Below, in pieces: positions 38,448 to 47,574 of a stretch of 64,000 bases of DNA. Made by a program: the position numbers and the translations under genes. Origin of the DNA: Caballeronia insecticola (GTDB taxonomy: Bacteria > Pseudomonadota > Gammaproteobacteria > Burkholderiales > Burkholderiaceae); assembly GCF_000402035.1 (NCBI RefSeq), contig NC_021289.1, positions 496,001-560,000 of the forward strand, given 5' to 3'. Each line of letters starts with the position of its first letter. Position 1 is the first letter of the stretch. Below the pieces are notes generated by a model that saw nothing but the letters and a program-made list of their open reading frames with translations, was not told the DNA's origin and did not search any database.

Positions 38448-38883
38448 AGCGCGGATCGTCGTTGAGTTCGCGCGCCATCCATTTCGTGAGGTCGTCCTGA
38501 CACGCGGAATCGGCCATATCGCGAAAGCACGCCGAACTCGCGGGCATCATGCTCGCCGCCCAATAAAAGCCGAAAAGCGCCTGTTTTTCGGCGGGGTCCA
38601 TCGAGATGGCGTGTGGATCGGCGCCGGAAAACCACCGGTCGAGCCGGGCCGACAGCGAAACCTCGGTCTCGTGGCTATCGTATGAAAACACGTAACCGCC
38701 GCCTGCCTGCGCCGTGTGGAAGTCGTTTATCACGATCGCGGCCACAAAGCGCGCCGCTCGCGGGTTCACGGCGAACGATTGCGCTTGCGCATCCCAAGTC
38801 AGGAACCAGAGGGAGACGAGCAATGCTTTAGTTTTATGCCGGACAAATGCACGGCATTTTTTCCGATTGCTAGCCGAAATCAC
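38380..38883 (-). CDS. Secreted protein of unknown function
   Basis: A 167-residue frame from a GTG. A basic N-terminus is followed by a hydrophobic stretch and a likely cleavage site (KALLVSLWFLTWDAQA-QS). The mature part has four Cys-containing or acidic segments (CFRDMADSACQDDLTKW) and aromatic-rich blocks such as FSYDSHETEVSLSARLDRWF. This looks like a real folded periplasmic domain, but I recognise no family. The start is uncertain because no ribosome site is visible; a TTG further in would remove the basic N-region. Confidence 0.55.
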   Translation of the reverse strand: MISASNRKKCRAFVRHKTKALLVSLWFLTWDAQAQSFAVNPRAARFVAAIVINDFHTAQAGGGYVFSYDSHETEVSLSARLDRWFSGADPHAISMDPAEKQALFGFYWAASMMPASSACFRDMADSACQDDLTKWMARELNDDPRFIRDYESAKDPLGLPPLAAGAH

Positions 38884-39010
38884 GCGAATAAGAGGAAATA
38901 ATTTCGCCTAAGGGCGAAAGGGACAGGCCGCAAAAGTCCTTCGATTCTACTGATATATTTTATTTTTAGGGCGCTAGCCGGACCTTTGGGAAAGCAGCTG
39001 CCAGAATGCA

Positions 39011-39032
39011 AAACGGCCCTTGCGGGCCGTTT
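39011..39032 (-). terminator. Intrinsic terminator of the cold-shock gene
   Basis: A perfect nine-base-pair stem (AAACGGCCC / GGGCCGTTT) with a four-base loop starts 26 bases after the stop of the leftward cold-shock gene. On that strand it is followed by TTTTGCATT. Confidence 0.75.
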
Positions 39033-39057
39033 CGTGCCTGAGGCGAAGACCGCTTAC

Positions 39058-39261
39058 TTACAGCGGCTGGATCGTCGAAGCTTGCTTGCCCTTCGGGCCT
39101 TGCTTGACTTCGAAGCTCACCTTTTGATTCTCCTGGAGCGACTTGAAACCCTTGGACTGGATTTCGGAGAAATGTGCAAACAAGTCTTCACCGCCGTCAT
39201 CCGGCGTGATGAAGCCAAAACCCTTTGCATCGTTGAACCACTTCACAGTACCTGTTGCCAT
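39058..39261 (-). CDS. cspA: Cold-shock protein, CspA family
   Basis: A 67-residue single cold-shock domain. The RNA-binding motifs are intact: [12 protein letters not shown] (RNP1) and DLFAHFS (RNP2). It acts as an RNA chaperone and transcription antiterminator in the cytoplasm. The region upstream (39262-39507) is long and AT-rich, as expected for a structured cold-shock leader. An intrinsic terminator follows. Which paralogue it is cannot be decided, so the symbol is generic. Confidence 0.95.
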   Translation of the reverse strand: MATGTVKWFNDAKGFGFITPDDGGEDLFAHFSEIQSKGFKSLQENQKVSFEVKQGPKGKQASTIQPL

Positions 39262-39507
39262 TTTTCCAAACCCTTTTGAGACGGATCACGTTGAAGTTGC
39301 GCTACGAAATTTCGAGCAGCATGGAGTTTTACCACGCCAGAACGCGAACATCAAATAAGCGTTTTTGCTAAGAGACGCGACATATACGCGTCATACTCCA
39401 CACAACATGCCCGGTGCTGGAAGAAATTAAATTGTTCTGATATTTAAGGGCCGCTCGTTCGATTATCCTCGGCTTTTAGTCAAGCAAAGGCGACCCCGAG
39501 ACTTCTC

Positions 39508-40296
39508 ATGGCCCATACGCTATCCCAAAGTGCACTAAGCGCCGTGCCGGAGGCGCGCCGGCTCGACTCGCCCGTCATCGCACAGGCTCGCCGCGAACTC
39601 GCGGCCTGTTTTCGGCTCGCGGCGCTGCACGGCTTCGAAGAGGGCGTATGCAATCACTTTTCGGCGATGGTGCCGGGCCACGACGACCTCTTCTTCGTGA
39701 ACCCATACGGTTACGCGTTCAGCGAGATCACGGCGTCACGTTTGCTGATCTGCGACTTCGACGGCCGCGTGATCGACGGCGAGGGCGAACCCGAGGCGAC
39801 CGCGTTCTATATCCATGCGCGCGTGCATCGTTTGCTGCCGCGCGTGAAGGCGGCGTTCCATACCCATATGCCGAACGCGACCGCGCTTTGCCTGCTCGAA
39901 GGTCCGCCGTTGCTGTGGCTCGGGCAGACGGCGCTCAAATTCTATGGGCGCACCGCGGTCGACGAGCACTATAACGGTCTCGCGCTCGACGATGCCGAAG
40001 GCGATCGCATCGCCGCCGCAATGGGCGACGCCGATATCCTCTTTCTGAAGAATCACGGCGTCATGGTTGCGGGCGCAACTATCGCCGAGGCCTGGGACGA
40101 TCTCTACTACCTTGAACGCGCGGCCGAAGTGCAGTTACGCGCGATGAGCGCCAATCGACCGCTCAAGCCCGTGCCGCACGATATAGCACAGCGCACTTAT
40201 GAGCAGATGCGCGCCGGCGACGCCGAAAGCGCGCGTGCACATCTCGCGAGCGGCATGCGGCAGTTGCGGGCGCAAGGGATCGATTTCGAGGCGTGA
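39508..40296 (+). CDS. Class II aldolase/adducin family protein
   Basis: A 262-residue class II aldolase-fold protein. Zinc ligands H118 and H120 are in AAFHTHMPN and a third His in FLKNHGVMV. An acidic residue in GEPEATAFYIH (about E95) takes the place of the catalytic Glu. FuculoseP-aldolase-like members cleave sugar phosphates, while others are of unknown use. It ends exactly where the convergent sugar ABC permease gene ends (40296/40297). It may belong to the same sugar pathway, though with its own promoter. Confidence 0.88.
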   Translation: MAHTLSQSALSAVPEARRLDSPVIAQARRELAACFRLAALHGFEEGVCNHFSAMVPGHDDLFFVNPYGYAFSEITASRLLICDFDGRVIDGEGEPEATAFYIHARVHRLLPRVKAAFHTHMPNATALCLLEGPPLLWLGQTALKFYGRTAVDEHYNGLALDDAEGDRIAAAMGDADILFLKNHGVMVAGATIAEAWDDLYYLERAAEVQLRAMSANRPLKPVPHDIAQRTYEQMRAGDAESARAHLASGMRQLRAQGIDFEA

Positions 40297-41568
40297 TTAT
40301 TTACGTCGGGCAAAGCGCTTGAAGCTGCGCTTGCCCATATCCGTCTGCTGAAGGAATACCGCGATCACAATGATCAGCCCTTTAAGCACAAGCTGCGTGT
40401 TGCTGTCGATATCGTTGAGCAAGAGAATGTTGCTCAAGAAACCAAAGATCAATACGCCCGCCACCGTGCCCGAGACACGCCCGACGCCGCCTGAAAGACT
40501 CGTTCCGCCGATCACGACGGCGGCGATGGCGTCAAGCTCCCAGCCCATGCCGGCATCCGCTTTGCCTTGCCGGTATTGCGCTGCGTAAAGCACGCCGACG
40601 AGCGCGGACAACAGTCCCGATATCGCATATGCGGCCATCTTGTGACGCGCGACATCGAGCCCCGACACGACCGCGCATTTCTCATTGCCGCCGATCGCAT
40701 AGAGATATTTGCCGAACACGGTGCGGTTCATCACGAAGCCGACCAGCACCGCGATTGCGAGAAAGAACAGCGCAGGCACCGGCACGACATTGAATAGCAG
40801 GGCACGCAGTGCTTCGATATCGGTCGTTGCGTTGGTGCCGCTATAGATCGAATAGACGGCCGTATCCTGACCCGCGATCAGACGCGCAGCGCCGAGCACG
40901 CCGACCATCGCGGCGAGCGTCACAATGAAGGGCTGCATGCGTCCGCGCGTGATGATCCAGCCATTGAGCGCACCGAGCGTGAAGCCCGCGAGCGGCACGA
41001 TCCACATGACGGCGAGTAGCGGCATGCGATGCCCGCCATGCAGCGCGATATATGCACAGGCCAGCGCGGCAACGATCGACGCGATGCCCGCTTGCATCGC
41101 CACGGGTGCACGGTCCGCGACACGCACCGCCTGCGCATCGCGGGCACGCATGAATCCACGCACGACGCCGAAGCCCGCGAACACGATCGCGAACACGGCG
41201 ATCGCATCGAGCACGAGCGATGCGTACACGGCGCGGTTCCAGCCATCGGTGGTGAGGAGCATCGCGGTGAGCACGCTGCCCAGACCCATGATCGCGCCGA
41301 CCGACAGATCGATGCCAGCCGTAATGATCACGAGCGTCATGCCGATGGAAATCACGCCGACGTTTGCCACTTGCCGGAACACATCGGAGATGTTGGCGCT
41401 CGACAGAAAGATGTTGCCGCCATCCGCTGCATGCGGCGACGTGAACGCGCCGACCACGAGCAACACGATGAGCCCCAGGTAATACTTGAGGACCGTGAGG
41501 AACGTGCTCAGGTGTCGCTGACGTGCGGTTGCCGCGTGCTCGGCGAGTTGGTCCTGCGCATGCAGCAT
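40297..41568 (-). CDS. Sugar ABC transporter permease (CUT2, RbsC-like)
   Basis: A 423-residue inner-membrane permease of the ribose/galactofuranose type. Motifs are VGVISIGMTLVIITAGIDLSVGAIMGLGS, GWIITRGRMQPFIVTLAAM, and the family loop GGNEKCAVVSGLDVARHKM followed by GGTSLSGGVGRV. It is longer than usual (about 330) because of extra helices near residues 110-190. I start at ATG 41568, with a GGAG nine bases upstream, not at the in-frame TTG that overlaps the ATPase stop. Last gene of the binding protein-ATPase-permease operon. Confidence 0.92.
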   Translation of the reverse strand: MLHAQDQLAEHAATARQRHLSTFLTVLKYYLGLIVLLVVGAFTSPHAADGGNIFLSSANISDVFRQVANVGVISIGMTLVIITAGIDLSVGAIMGLGSVLTAMLLTTDGWNRAVYASLVLDAIAVFAIVFAGFGVVRGFMRARDAQAVRVADRAPVAMQAGIASIVAALACAYIALHGGHRMPLLAVMWIVPLAGFTLGALNGWIITRGRMQPFIVTLAAMVGVLGAARLIAGQDTAVYSIYSGTNATTDIEALRALLFNVVPVPALFFLAIAVLVGFVMNRTVFGKYLYAIGGNEKCAVVSGLDVARHKMAAYAISGLLSALVGVLYAAQYRQGKADAGMGWELDAIAAVVIGGTSLSGGVGRVSGTVAGVLIFGFLSNILLLNDIDSNTQLVLKGLIIVIAVFLQQTDMGKRSFKRFARRK

Positions 41569-41591
41569 GGTTCGTGTCTCCGGTTTTACTT

Positions 41592-43115
41592 TCAAGGCGA
41601 CGCCATCTTGATGAGCACGTCGCCGGAGAATTGCTCGCGTGCGAGCACGCCGCGCGCATGTCCCTCACACATCACGAGGATGCGGTCGGAGAGCAGCATC
41701 AGTTCATCGATCTCCGAACTCGCGACGATCACGGTCACGCCCTCGCGCGCGGCAGCGAGAATCTGCCGATAGATCTCGGCCTTCGCGGCGACATCGACAC
41801 CGCGTGTGGGTTCGTCGAGCAAGAGCACGCGTGGCGTGGTCATCAGCCATTTGCCGATGATGAGCTTTTGCTGATTGCCGCCGGAAAGCGTGCTCGCGTC
41901 CTGCGCAAGACTGCGATGCTTGACGTTCGATGCACGCGCCTGCGATGCGGCCCACGCATGCATGCGCCTGCGCCGATAAAACGGAAACCCCGGCACGCGC
42001 GAGAGCGACGGCAATAACAGATTCGCTTCGAGCGATTGATCGAGCACGAGGCCATCTTTCTTGCGGTCCTCGGTCACAAAGGCGAGCCCCGCGGCTGCGG
42101 CGCGATCCGGCGAATCGATCGCGCGCGCGCTGCCCGCTATGTGTATCTCGCCTTCGCGGCGATACGACGAGATGCCGAAGATCGCCTCCAGTATCTCTGT
42201 CTTGCCGGCGCCGAGTAGCCCTGAGATGCCGAATACTTCGCCTTGCTGCACCGAGAACGACACATCGGATACGAGCGCGCGTGCGGGTCCGCGCAAGGTG
42301 AGGCCTCGTACATCCACGGCAAGCGGGCGTTCCTGCGGTGCTTCGGCTTCGCTGCGCTCGGGCGGTGCGAAGTCTTTGCCGATCATCATCGAGACAAGCG
42401 CCGCCGACGATTCCACATGTTGCATCTGCATCGTCGCGATACGCCGGCCGTCACGCAAGACGGTGACGCGATCGGCAACCGCAAACACTTCGCCAAGGCG
42501 ATGGCTGATCAGCACGATGCCGATCCCGCGTTCGCGCAAGTCCCGTGCGAGCGCGAGCAATGCTTGCGTTTCGATGTCGGAGAGCGCGGAGGTCGGCTCG
42601 TCCATGATCAGCACGCGCGCATCTGCAAGCAAGGCTTTAGCGATTTCGACAAGCTGCTTCTCACCGACGCGCAACGTGCCGACGAGCGTTTCGGGCGTCG
42701 CGCGAAAACCCAGTTGCGCAAGCACTTTCGCCGCGGCCTCACGCATGGCGCGGCGATCGGGAAAGCCCATGCGCGTGCGCAATTCTTTGCCGAGAAAAAT
42801 GTTATCGACGGCAGACAGCGTATCGACGAGATTGAGTTCCTGATGAATGATCACGATGCCGGCGCGCGTCGCATCGTTCACGTTCGTCAGCGTGATCGGT
42901 TCGCCGCGCACGCGGATACTTCCTGCATCGGGCGAATAGAGGCCGCCAAGAATCTTCATCAAGCTCGACTTGCCCGCACCGTTCTCGCCGACGAGCGCGT
43001 GAATCTCGCCCGATGCGACATCGAAGTCGACATCCGACAGCGCGGCGCTGCCGTTGAACGAGATCGACAAGCCCGCAGCTTCGATGAGCGGCGCGGTAGC
43101 CGTTGCCATCGCCAT
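41592..43115 (-). CDS. Sugar ABC transporter ATP-binding protein (CUT2)
   Basis: A 507-residue double ATPase of the RbsA/YtfR type. Domain 1 has Walker A GENGAGKSS, Walker B VLIMDEPTSALS and SHRLGEVF. Domain 2 has the usual degenerate GLLGAGKTE, with signature LSGGNQQK and LLLDEPTRGVDV. It powers import through the adjacent permease. The ATG at 43115 has an AAGGA upstream and follows the binding-protein stop by five bases, indicating one operon. Confidence 0.95.
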   Translation of the reverse strand: MAMATATAPLIEAAGLSISFNGSAALSDVDFDVASGEIHALVGENGAGKSSLMKILGGLYSPDAGSIRVRGEPITLTNVNDATRAGIVIIHQELNLVDTLSAVDNIFLGKELRTRMGFPDRRAMREAAAKVLAQLGFRATPETLVGTLRVGEKQLVEIAKALLADARVLIMDEPTSALSDIETQALLALARDLRERGIGIVLISHRLGEVFAVADRVTVLRDGRRIATMQMQHVESSAALVSMMIGKDFAPPERSEAEAPQERPLAVDVRGLTLRGPARALVSDVSFSVQQGEVFGISGLLGAGKTEILEAIFGISSYRREGEIHIAGSARAIDSPDRAAAAGLAFVTEDRKKDGLVLDQSLEANLLLPSLSRVPGFPFYRRRRMHAWAASQARASNVKHRSLAQDASTLSGGNQQKLIIGKWLMTTPRVLLLDEPTRGVDVAAKAEIYRQILAAAREGVTVIVASSEIDELMLLSDRILVMCEGHARGVLAREQFSGDVLIKMASP

Positions 43116-43120
43116 GTTCC

Positions 43121-44095
43121 TTAATGGCTCGCAATATATTGCTTGGCGTTGTCCGCGAAGATGCCCTGTGTCGGCAACGTCACTTTCTTCGGGACCTTGT
43201 CGCCATGCAGTACCTTGAGCGACTGGCGGATGCCTTCGGCGCCCGGCGTCGGATACATGAACGTGCCGGCGAGCAGTCCTTGTTCGACCCACGTCGCGCC
43301 CTCCTGCGGCAGGCCGTCGATGCCCACGAACTTGATGTTCTTCTCGCGGCCCGCGTCTTTTGCGGCGAGATACGCGCCATAGGCCATCGGATCGTTGTGC
43401 GCATAGACCACATCGATTTTCGGCTGCACGCGCAGCACGGTCTTCATGTAGTCGTAGGCCTTGTCCTGCTTCCAGTCGCAGTCGACACGTTCACCCACGC
43501 GCTTGATGCCTTTCTCCTTGGCGATAGCTTTGTCTGCGCCATCATGACGATCATGTGCAGGTTGAGCACCGAAGCCGCCCCATATCTCGACGAGATTGCC
43601 TTGTGCCTTGCCCGGTCCGCCCGTCAGCTTGACGATGAAGTTGCCCGCTTCCTCACCGATCTGTACGTTGTCGCCACCGATGAACTGCGTGAACTGCTCG
43701 CCGTTCACTTCGCGATCGAGCACGAACACCGGAATGCCCGCCTTAAAGGCCTTTTCGACGACACCCGTCAGTCCCGCCGACTCCTTGGGCGAGATGAAGA
43801 TCGCATCCATCTTCTGCGTGATGAAGTTCTCCATGTCGGCATTCTGCTTGTCGGTCCGGTCGCCTGCATCGGCAATGATCAATTCGACTTCAGGATGCTT
43901 TGCGGCCTCGGCCTTCATGTCCTTGTTGAACTGCACACGCCACGGCTCGACGGTCGTGACTTGCGAGAACCCGAATCGATATTTCTTTTGTTGCGCGAAC
44001 GCGGGCTGTGAGATGAGCGCCGAGAAAGTGCCCAAGGCGCCGGCCAACGGTGCGGCGATGAGACTCGCGGTGATGATGCGTCTTTTGCTGTCCAT
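43121..44095 (-). CDS. Sugar ABC transporter substrate-binding protein (YtfQ-like)
   Basis: A 324-residue periplasmic binding protein. An N-terminal signal (MDSKRRIITASLIAAPLAGALG, cleavage near AFA-QQ) is followed by a Peripla_BP_4 domain. Motifs are FGFSQVTTVEPWRVQFN, AIFISPKESAGL, VFVLDREV and VYAHNDPMAYGAY. The spacing resembles galactofuranose-binding YtfQ, but the substrate cannot be read. First gene of the transporter operon, downstream of its LacI regulator, with a candidate operator 79 bases before its ATG. Confidence 0.92.
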   Translation of the reverse strand: MDSKRRIITASLIAAPLAGALGTFSALISQPAFAQQKKYRFGFSQVTTVEPWRVQFNKDMKAEAAKHPEVELIIADAGDRTDKQNADMENFITQKMDAIFISPKESAGLTGVVEKAFKAGIPVFVLDREVNGEQFTQFIGGDNVQIGEEAGNFIVKLTGGPGKAQGNLVEIWGGFGAQPAHDRHDGADKAIAKEKGIKRVGERVDCDWKQDKAYDYMKTVLRVQPKIDVVYAHNDPMAYGAYLAAKDAGREKNIKFVGIDGLPQEGATWVEQGLLAGTFMYPTPGAEGIRQSLKVLHGDKVPKKVTLPTQGIFADNAKQYIASH

Positions 44096-44173
44096 TGCGT
44101 CTCTCCTGATAGGGTTGCCAGCTTCGCGTTCGGGTGTGACGTTTCTCTCGCTGGTTCTGATCTTCGATAAAAA

Positions 44174-44185
44174 TAAAACGTTATA
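44174..44185. promoter_or_regulatory. Candidate LacI operator upstream of the sugar transporter
   Basis: TAAAACGTTATA is symmetric at ten of twelve positions and matches the palindrome in front of the lacI gene (TGAAACGTTTCA) at nine of twelve. It lies 79 bases before the ATG of the binding-protein gene. Function is inferred. Confidence 0.45.
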
Positions 44186-44195
44186 GCGATCGCTC

Positions 44196-45305
44196 TTAGC
44201 GGTCTGCGAGCGCGGCGCGCTTGCGGATGCGCGCGACGCTTTGCGACGCCGCGCGAGTTTCCTTGCCGCTTTCCTTACCCGTAACCTTGTACGGCTGCGC
44301 GGTGCTTTCGCGCACGCGCAGATCCGCTTTCATACGCAGATGCACAGGCTCCGATGCTTCGCCTTGCAACTGCTTATGCAGCAACTGCCAGATCGCGCGT
44401 CCCACGGCTTCCACAGGTTGATGAATCGAACTGATACGTGGATGCAGCACCGACATCCACGGCGCGTCATCGAACGAGAGCAGCGAGATGTGCTCGGGCA
44501 AACGCAATTCGGCGTCACGTATCGCGCGCAAGGCGCCGAGCGTCGCGACATTCGCACCGGTAAAGAGCGCGGTAGGGCGCTCGCGTTCCGATAGCAGGCC
44601 GAGCGTGGCCGCGTGACTCTCGGTATCCGTCATCCCACACACAACGATGCGCGCATGACGCGCGAGGCCTGCACGTTTCATTGCATCGAGATAGCCATCG
44701 GCGCGCTCGCGGCTGTTTACGAGATCGAGCGCATTGACGATGAACGTAATGCGCTTGTGCCCCAATGCGATCAGATGATCGGTGCCGTCGCTTGCGGCGC
44801 GGCGGCTGTCGGTCGTCACGGTGTTGGCGGGAAAACTGTTGTCGACGCGATCGGCCATGACGAGCGGCACGTCGCACTCGCGCAATTCATCGATGGCATG
44901 CTCATAGCCGTGACACGGAATGATGATCATGCCCGCCACTTGGCGCGACAGCACGAAGCGGATGCGTTCCGCCTCACGCTCGGGGTCTTCCTGCGCGTGT
45001 GCTAGCAGCAGGCGATAACCGCTTGCAAGCGCGTGATCCTCGACCACGCACAGCAGTTCGATGAAAAGCGAATTCGTCAGATCGGGCACGACGAAACCAA
45101 TGGACGTAGACCGGTTGCTGCGCAATTCGGCCGCGAGGCTGTTGCGCCGATAGCCCAGCTTGCGCGCCGCATCCCATACTTGCTGACGCCGCGCGGGACT
45201 TACGCCTTGCCCGCCTGCCATGACCTTGGACGCCGTGCCAAGCGAGACGCCCGCCACGTTGGCGACATCCTTGAGCGTGCTAGCCGATTTTTTTCTTGAG
45301 TCCAA
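44196..45305 (-). CDS. LacI family transcriptional regulator
   Basis: A 369-residue LacI repressor. The N-terminal helix-turn-helix is TLKDVANVAGVSLGTASKVM, then the hinge ARKLGYRRNSLAAELRS. The periplasmic-binding-like core starts GFVVPDLTNSLFIELL, with SFDDAPWMSVLHPRISSI near the end. The C-terminus carries a basic extension rich in Lys/Arg. The start is a TTG at 45305. It lies directly upstream of, and in the same direction as, the sugar ABC operon it presumably represses. A 24-base palindrome precedes it. Confidence 0.92.
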   Translation of the reverse strand: MDSRKKSASTLKDVANVAGVSLGTASKVMAGGQGVSPARRQQVWDAARKLGYRRNSLAAELRSNRSTSIGFVVPDLTNSLFIELLCVVEDHALASGYRLLLAHAQEDPEREAERIRFVLSRQVAGMIIIPCHGYEHAIDELRECDVPLVMADRVDNSFPANTVTTDSRRAASDGTDHLIALGHKRITFIVNALDLVNSRERADGYLDAMKRAGLARHARIVVCGMTDTESHAATLGLLSERERPTALFTGANVATLGALRAIRDAELRLPEHISLLSFDDAPWMSVLHPRISSIHQPVEAVGRAIWQLLHKQLQGEASEPVHLRMKADLRVRESTAQPYKVTGKESGKETRAASQSVARIRKRAALADR

Positions 45306-45320
45306 GGTGCGATATCGTCG

Positions 45321-45344
45321 ATATTCTGAAACGTTTCAAAATAT
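45321..45344. promoter_or_regulatory. 24-base palindrome, LacI operator
   Basis: The central twelve bases TGAAACGTTTCA form a perfect palindrome. The symmetry continues outward (ATATT / AATAT) with only one mismatched pair in 24. It lies 16 bases upstream of the lacI start codon. The central CG is typical of LacI-family operators. Autoregulation is likely. Confidence 0.7.
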
Positions 45345-45402
45345 TAGGAAGCGTCGACGACAGGAGCAAGTGAGTGTTTTTACCGAGTCCCGATGTGCCG
45401 CG

Positions 45403-45987
45403 TTACATCGAGATATCGTGAAGGTCCTTGACGATGGGCGGACCGATCCTGAAGTGTGAGAAGCGCACGTTCAATCCGCCGCGTTCGGGCGTGCAGCACA
45501 TGGGCCCAACTTGCCAGTGCGTGCTTGCGCCGCTTGCTGAGAACGGCGCGAGTCGCATGAGAGTCCAGTTGCGCTCGTCGGCGCTGCATTGCACTTTCAG
45601 TACGCCTTGGGCGACAGTCATGCGCACGCGAAAGCGGTTCGTCGTAGCACGCGAGCCGAGCGACCAGTCGGAGAGTCCGTTAGTGAGTACGGTGCTAAAG
45701 GTGAGTGCGCCGTCGTTGTATTCGGCGCCTGCTTTGACCCAGCGCGCGGTGCTCTCGCGCACCATGAGGCCGGCCTGATCGTAGAGCGCGGAGAATTCGC
45801 CTTCGACTGCGATTTCCGCGGTGAAATCGCCATCGATGTCCGCTGCGAAAACGTGACCGGTATCGCGAATGAAGCCGTAATGCGTCTTGCGCCAGAAGTC
45901 CGTGCTAGCGTCCGTGGCGACGAAAAGCGTATCGTTTTCGACGCGCCATTGCGCGGGCTCGTTGATCCATCGGCATTGTTCGAACAT
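45403..45987 (-). CDS. DUF1349 domain protein
   Basis: A 194-residue concanavalin-like beta-sandwich protein. It has the DUF1349 pattern: WINEPAQWRVENDTLFVATDASTDFWRKTHYGFIRDTG, then YDQAGLMVRESTARWVKAGAEY and a late VGPMCCTPERGGL. Fungal and bacterial members have been linked to carbohydrate or enolase regulation, but no activity is established. GGAG precedes the ATG at 45987. It may be involved in sugar handling beside the ABC operon. Confidence 0.88.
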   Translation of the reverse strand: MFEQCRWINEPAQWRVENDTLFVATDASTDFWRKTHYGFIRDTGHVFAADIDGDFTAEIAVEGEFSALYDQAGLMVRESTARWVKAGAEYNDGALTFSTVLTNGLSDWSLGSRATTNRFRVRMTVAQGVLKVQCSADERNWTLMRLAPFSASGASTHWQVGPMCCTPERGGLNVRFSHFRIGPPIVKDLHDISM

Positions 45988-46144
45988 GTCGTCTCCGTTG
46001 CGTGGATGGCTTTGCAAGTATGGCATGGCGCCTTTTCATGACGCGTCGCAAAAATTTTTAGAACGATCGTGCCGTGCAGACTTAAAGCGCAACTGCACTA
46101 ACATGAACATGCGATAAGCGTCCCTTTAGCTAAAAGAGAAAACG

Positions 46145-47554
46145 ATGGTCAAGCTGATGATGATCCTGCTGGGCGTTGACTATTTACGCGATCGTTGGCG
46201 CGGATTGATGGTCGTGGGATGGCTGCTGCTCATCGTCGGCATTGGCGTGTTCATCGACGCACTCGACGGCGCGCTTGGCTTTCCGATTTCGTTTGTCGCC
46301 TGGCTCTTGCTAATCGAAAGCATGCTGACGCTGGCAGTCGCGTGGGCCGGCGTCGGCGGGCAACGCAGATTGCGCTATGCGAAGGGCATCGCGTTCATGC
46401 TCACGGCCGCGCTCATCTTCGAAGGCAATCATCACGGGCACTTCATTCTCTCGATACTCATCGGTATAGCGTTCATCTTCGACGGTCTTCTGCAAGCCAC
46501 GTCCGCGCTCGTCGTGCGTTATCGGCGCTATCGCGTGGCGCTTGGCTTTGCGATCTTCGAGATCCTGCTCGGGATCTTCATGATTCAACCTTATCCGACG
46601 CATTACAAAGGCACTGTTCCGTACTGCGTCGGCGCATTCTTCATCTTCGCAGGGTGGAATCTGATCATGATCGCGACGCGTGTGCGCAAGCTGACGAGCA
46701 ATCCAGCCATATGGGGTGACGCCAGCGCGGAAGCGGCAAGCGAAACAGGAACGTTCGATCAGACGCGCCCGGCGCTGCAAGCTCGCGAATGGGACGGCCC
46801 GCCCGCCGATGATGAACCTGCGCTGACGGTGCATGTATGGACGCCGGTGGGATCGTCGAAGGCGGAGACGCAGTGGCATCCGATCGTGGATCGCTACATC
46901 GCCGCAGTGGATCGCAATGGCGTGATCTCGACCGGGCACGCCGCACTCGAATCCCCGCAAGGCGTGTATGTGAGCCTTTATCCGGCCGCCGAAATCGACC
47001 GTTCGCCCGACGACTTCGCGCGGCTTCTGCGCGCGACGCGGGAGAACGATGTGCCCGGCGTGTTTCAACCGAGCTATCCGATCGAAGCGAAGGCATGGTG
47101 CCCGTCAACGACACGCGTGCGCATTCGCAATTTTGATCCCGCGCGTCTGGAGCGGTTCTGGCGCACGTATCGTGAAGACACGACTTATAACCTCACGCAT
47201 CGTAATTGTTCGAGCAGCGTATCGCGCGCGCTCGAAGCGGCGCTCGAAGGGGCTGCGGGTCGTTTGTATGGCGCGCGTGCGGGCTGGGGCGCGCTGTTCC
47301 GCATGCTCGCGACACCGGAGCTTTGGGTGGCCGCGCAGATTCGCAAGCGCGCGGTGACAATGGCCTGGACACCGGGCCTGACGCTCGACTATGCGCGGGC
47401 ACTCAGCATGGTCGCCGATCCGCGTCCTTATGGCTGGCTCAAAGTTGCGCGCATGGCGCTCGGTAAGATGCGCGCGTCGCGGCGTGCATGGCGCGACGAA
47501 GGTGCGCAAGCGTTGCGCGCGGGATCAAAGGTGGATCCGCCAGCAAGCGTTTGA
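46145..47554 (+). CDS. HdeD-like membrane domain fused to a papain-like (DUF4105-type) domain
   Basis: A 469-residue two-part protein. Residues 1-185 contain six hydrophobic segments with the HdeD/DUF308 pattern (RGLMVVGWLLLIVGIGVF; GIAFIFDGLLQ; LGFAIFEILLGIFMI). After a linker, residues about 225-430 are soluble. H265 in ISTGHAALES and C355 in THRNCSSSVSRAL resemble the His and Asn-Cys motifs of permuted papain/DUF4105 hydrolases; H352 is two residues before the Asn. It could be a membrane-tethered amidase or transpeptidase acting on envelope material. The fusion is seen; activity is inferred. Confidence 0.8.
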   Translation: MVKLMMILLGVDYLRDRWRGLMVVGWLLLIVGIGVFIDALDGALGFPISFVAWLLLIESMLTLAVAWAGVGGQRRLRYAKGIAFMLTAALIFEGNHHGHFILSILIGIAFIFDGLLQATSALVVRYRRYRVALGFAIFEILLGIFMIQPYPTHYKGTVPYCVGAFFIFAGWNLIMIATRVRKLTSNPAIWGDASAEAASETGTFDQTRPALQAREWDGPPADDEPALTVHVWTPVGSSKAETQWHPIVDRYIAAVDRNGVISTGHAALESPQGVYVSLYPAAEIDRSPDDFARLLRATRENDVPGVFQPSYPIEAKAWCPSTTRVRIRNFDPARLERFWRTYREDTTYNLTHRNCSSSVSRALEAALEGAAGRLYGARAGWGALFRMLATPELWVAAQIRKRAVTMAWTPGLTLDYARALSMVADPRPYGWLKVARMALGKMRASRRAWRDEGAQALRAGSKVDPPASV

Positions 47555-47574
47555 CCGCTTATTTGACCGTTAGC

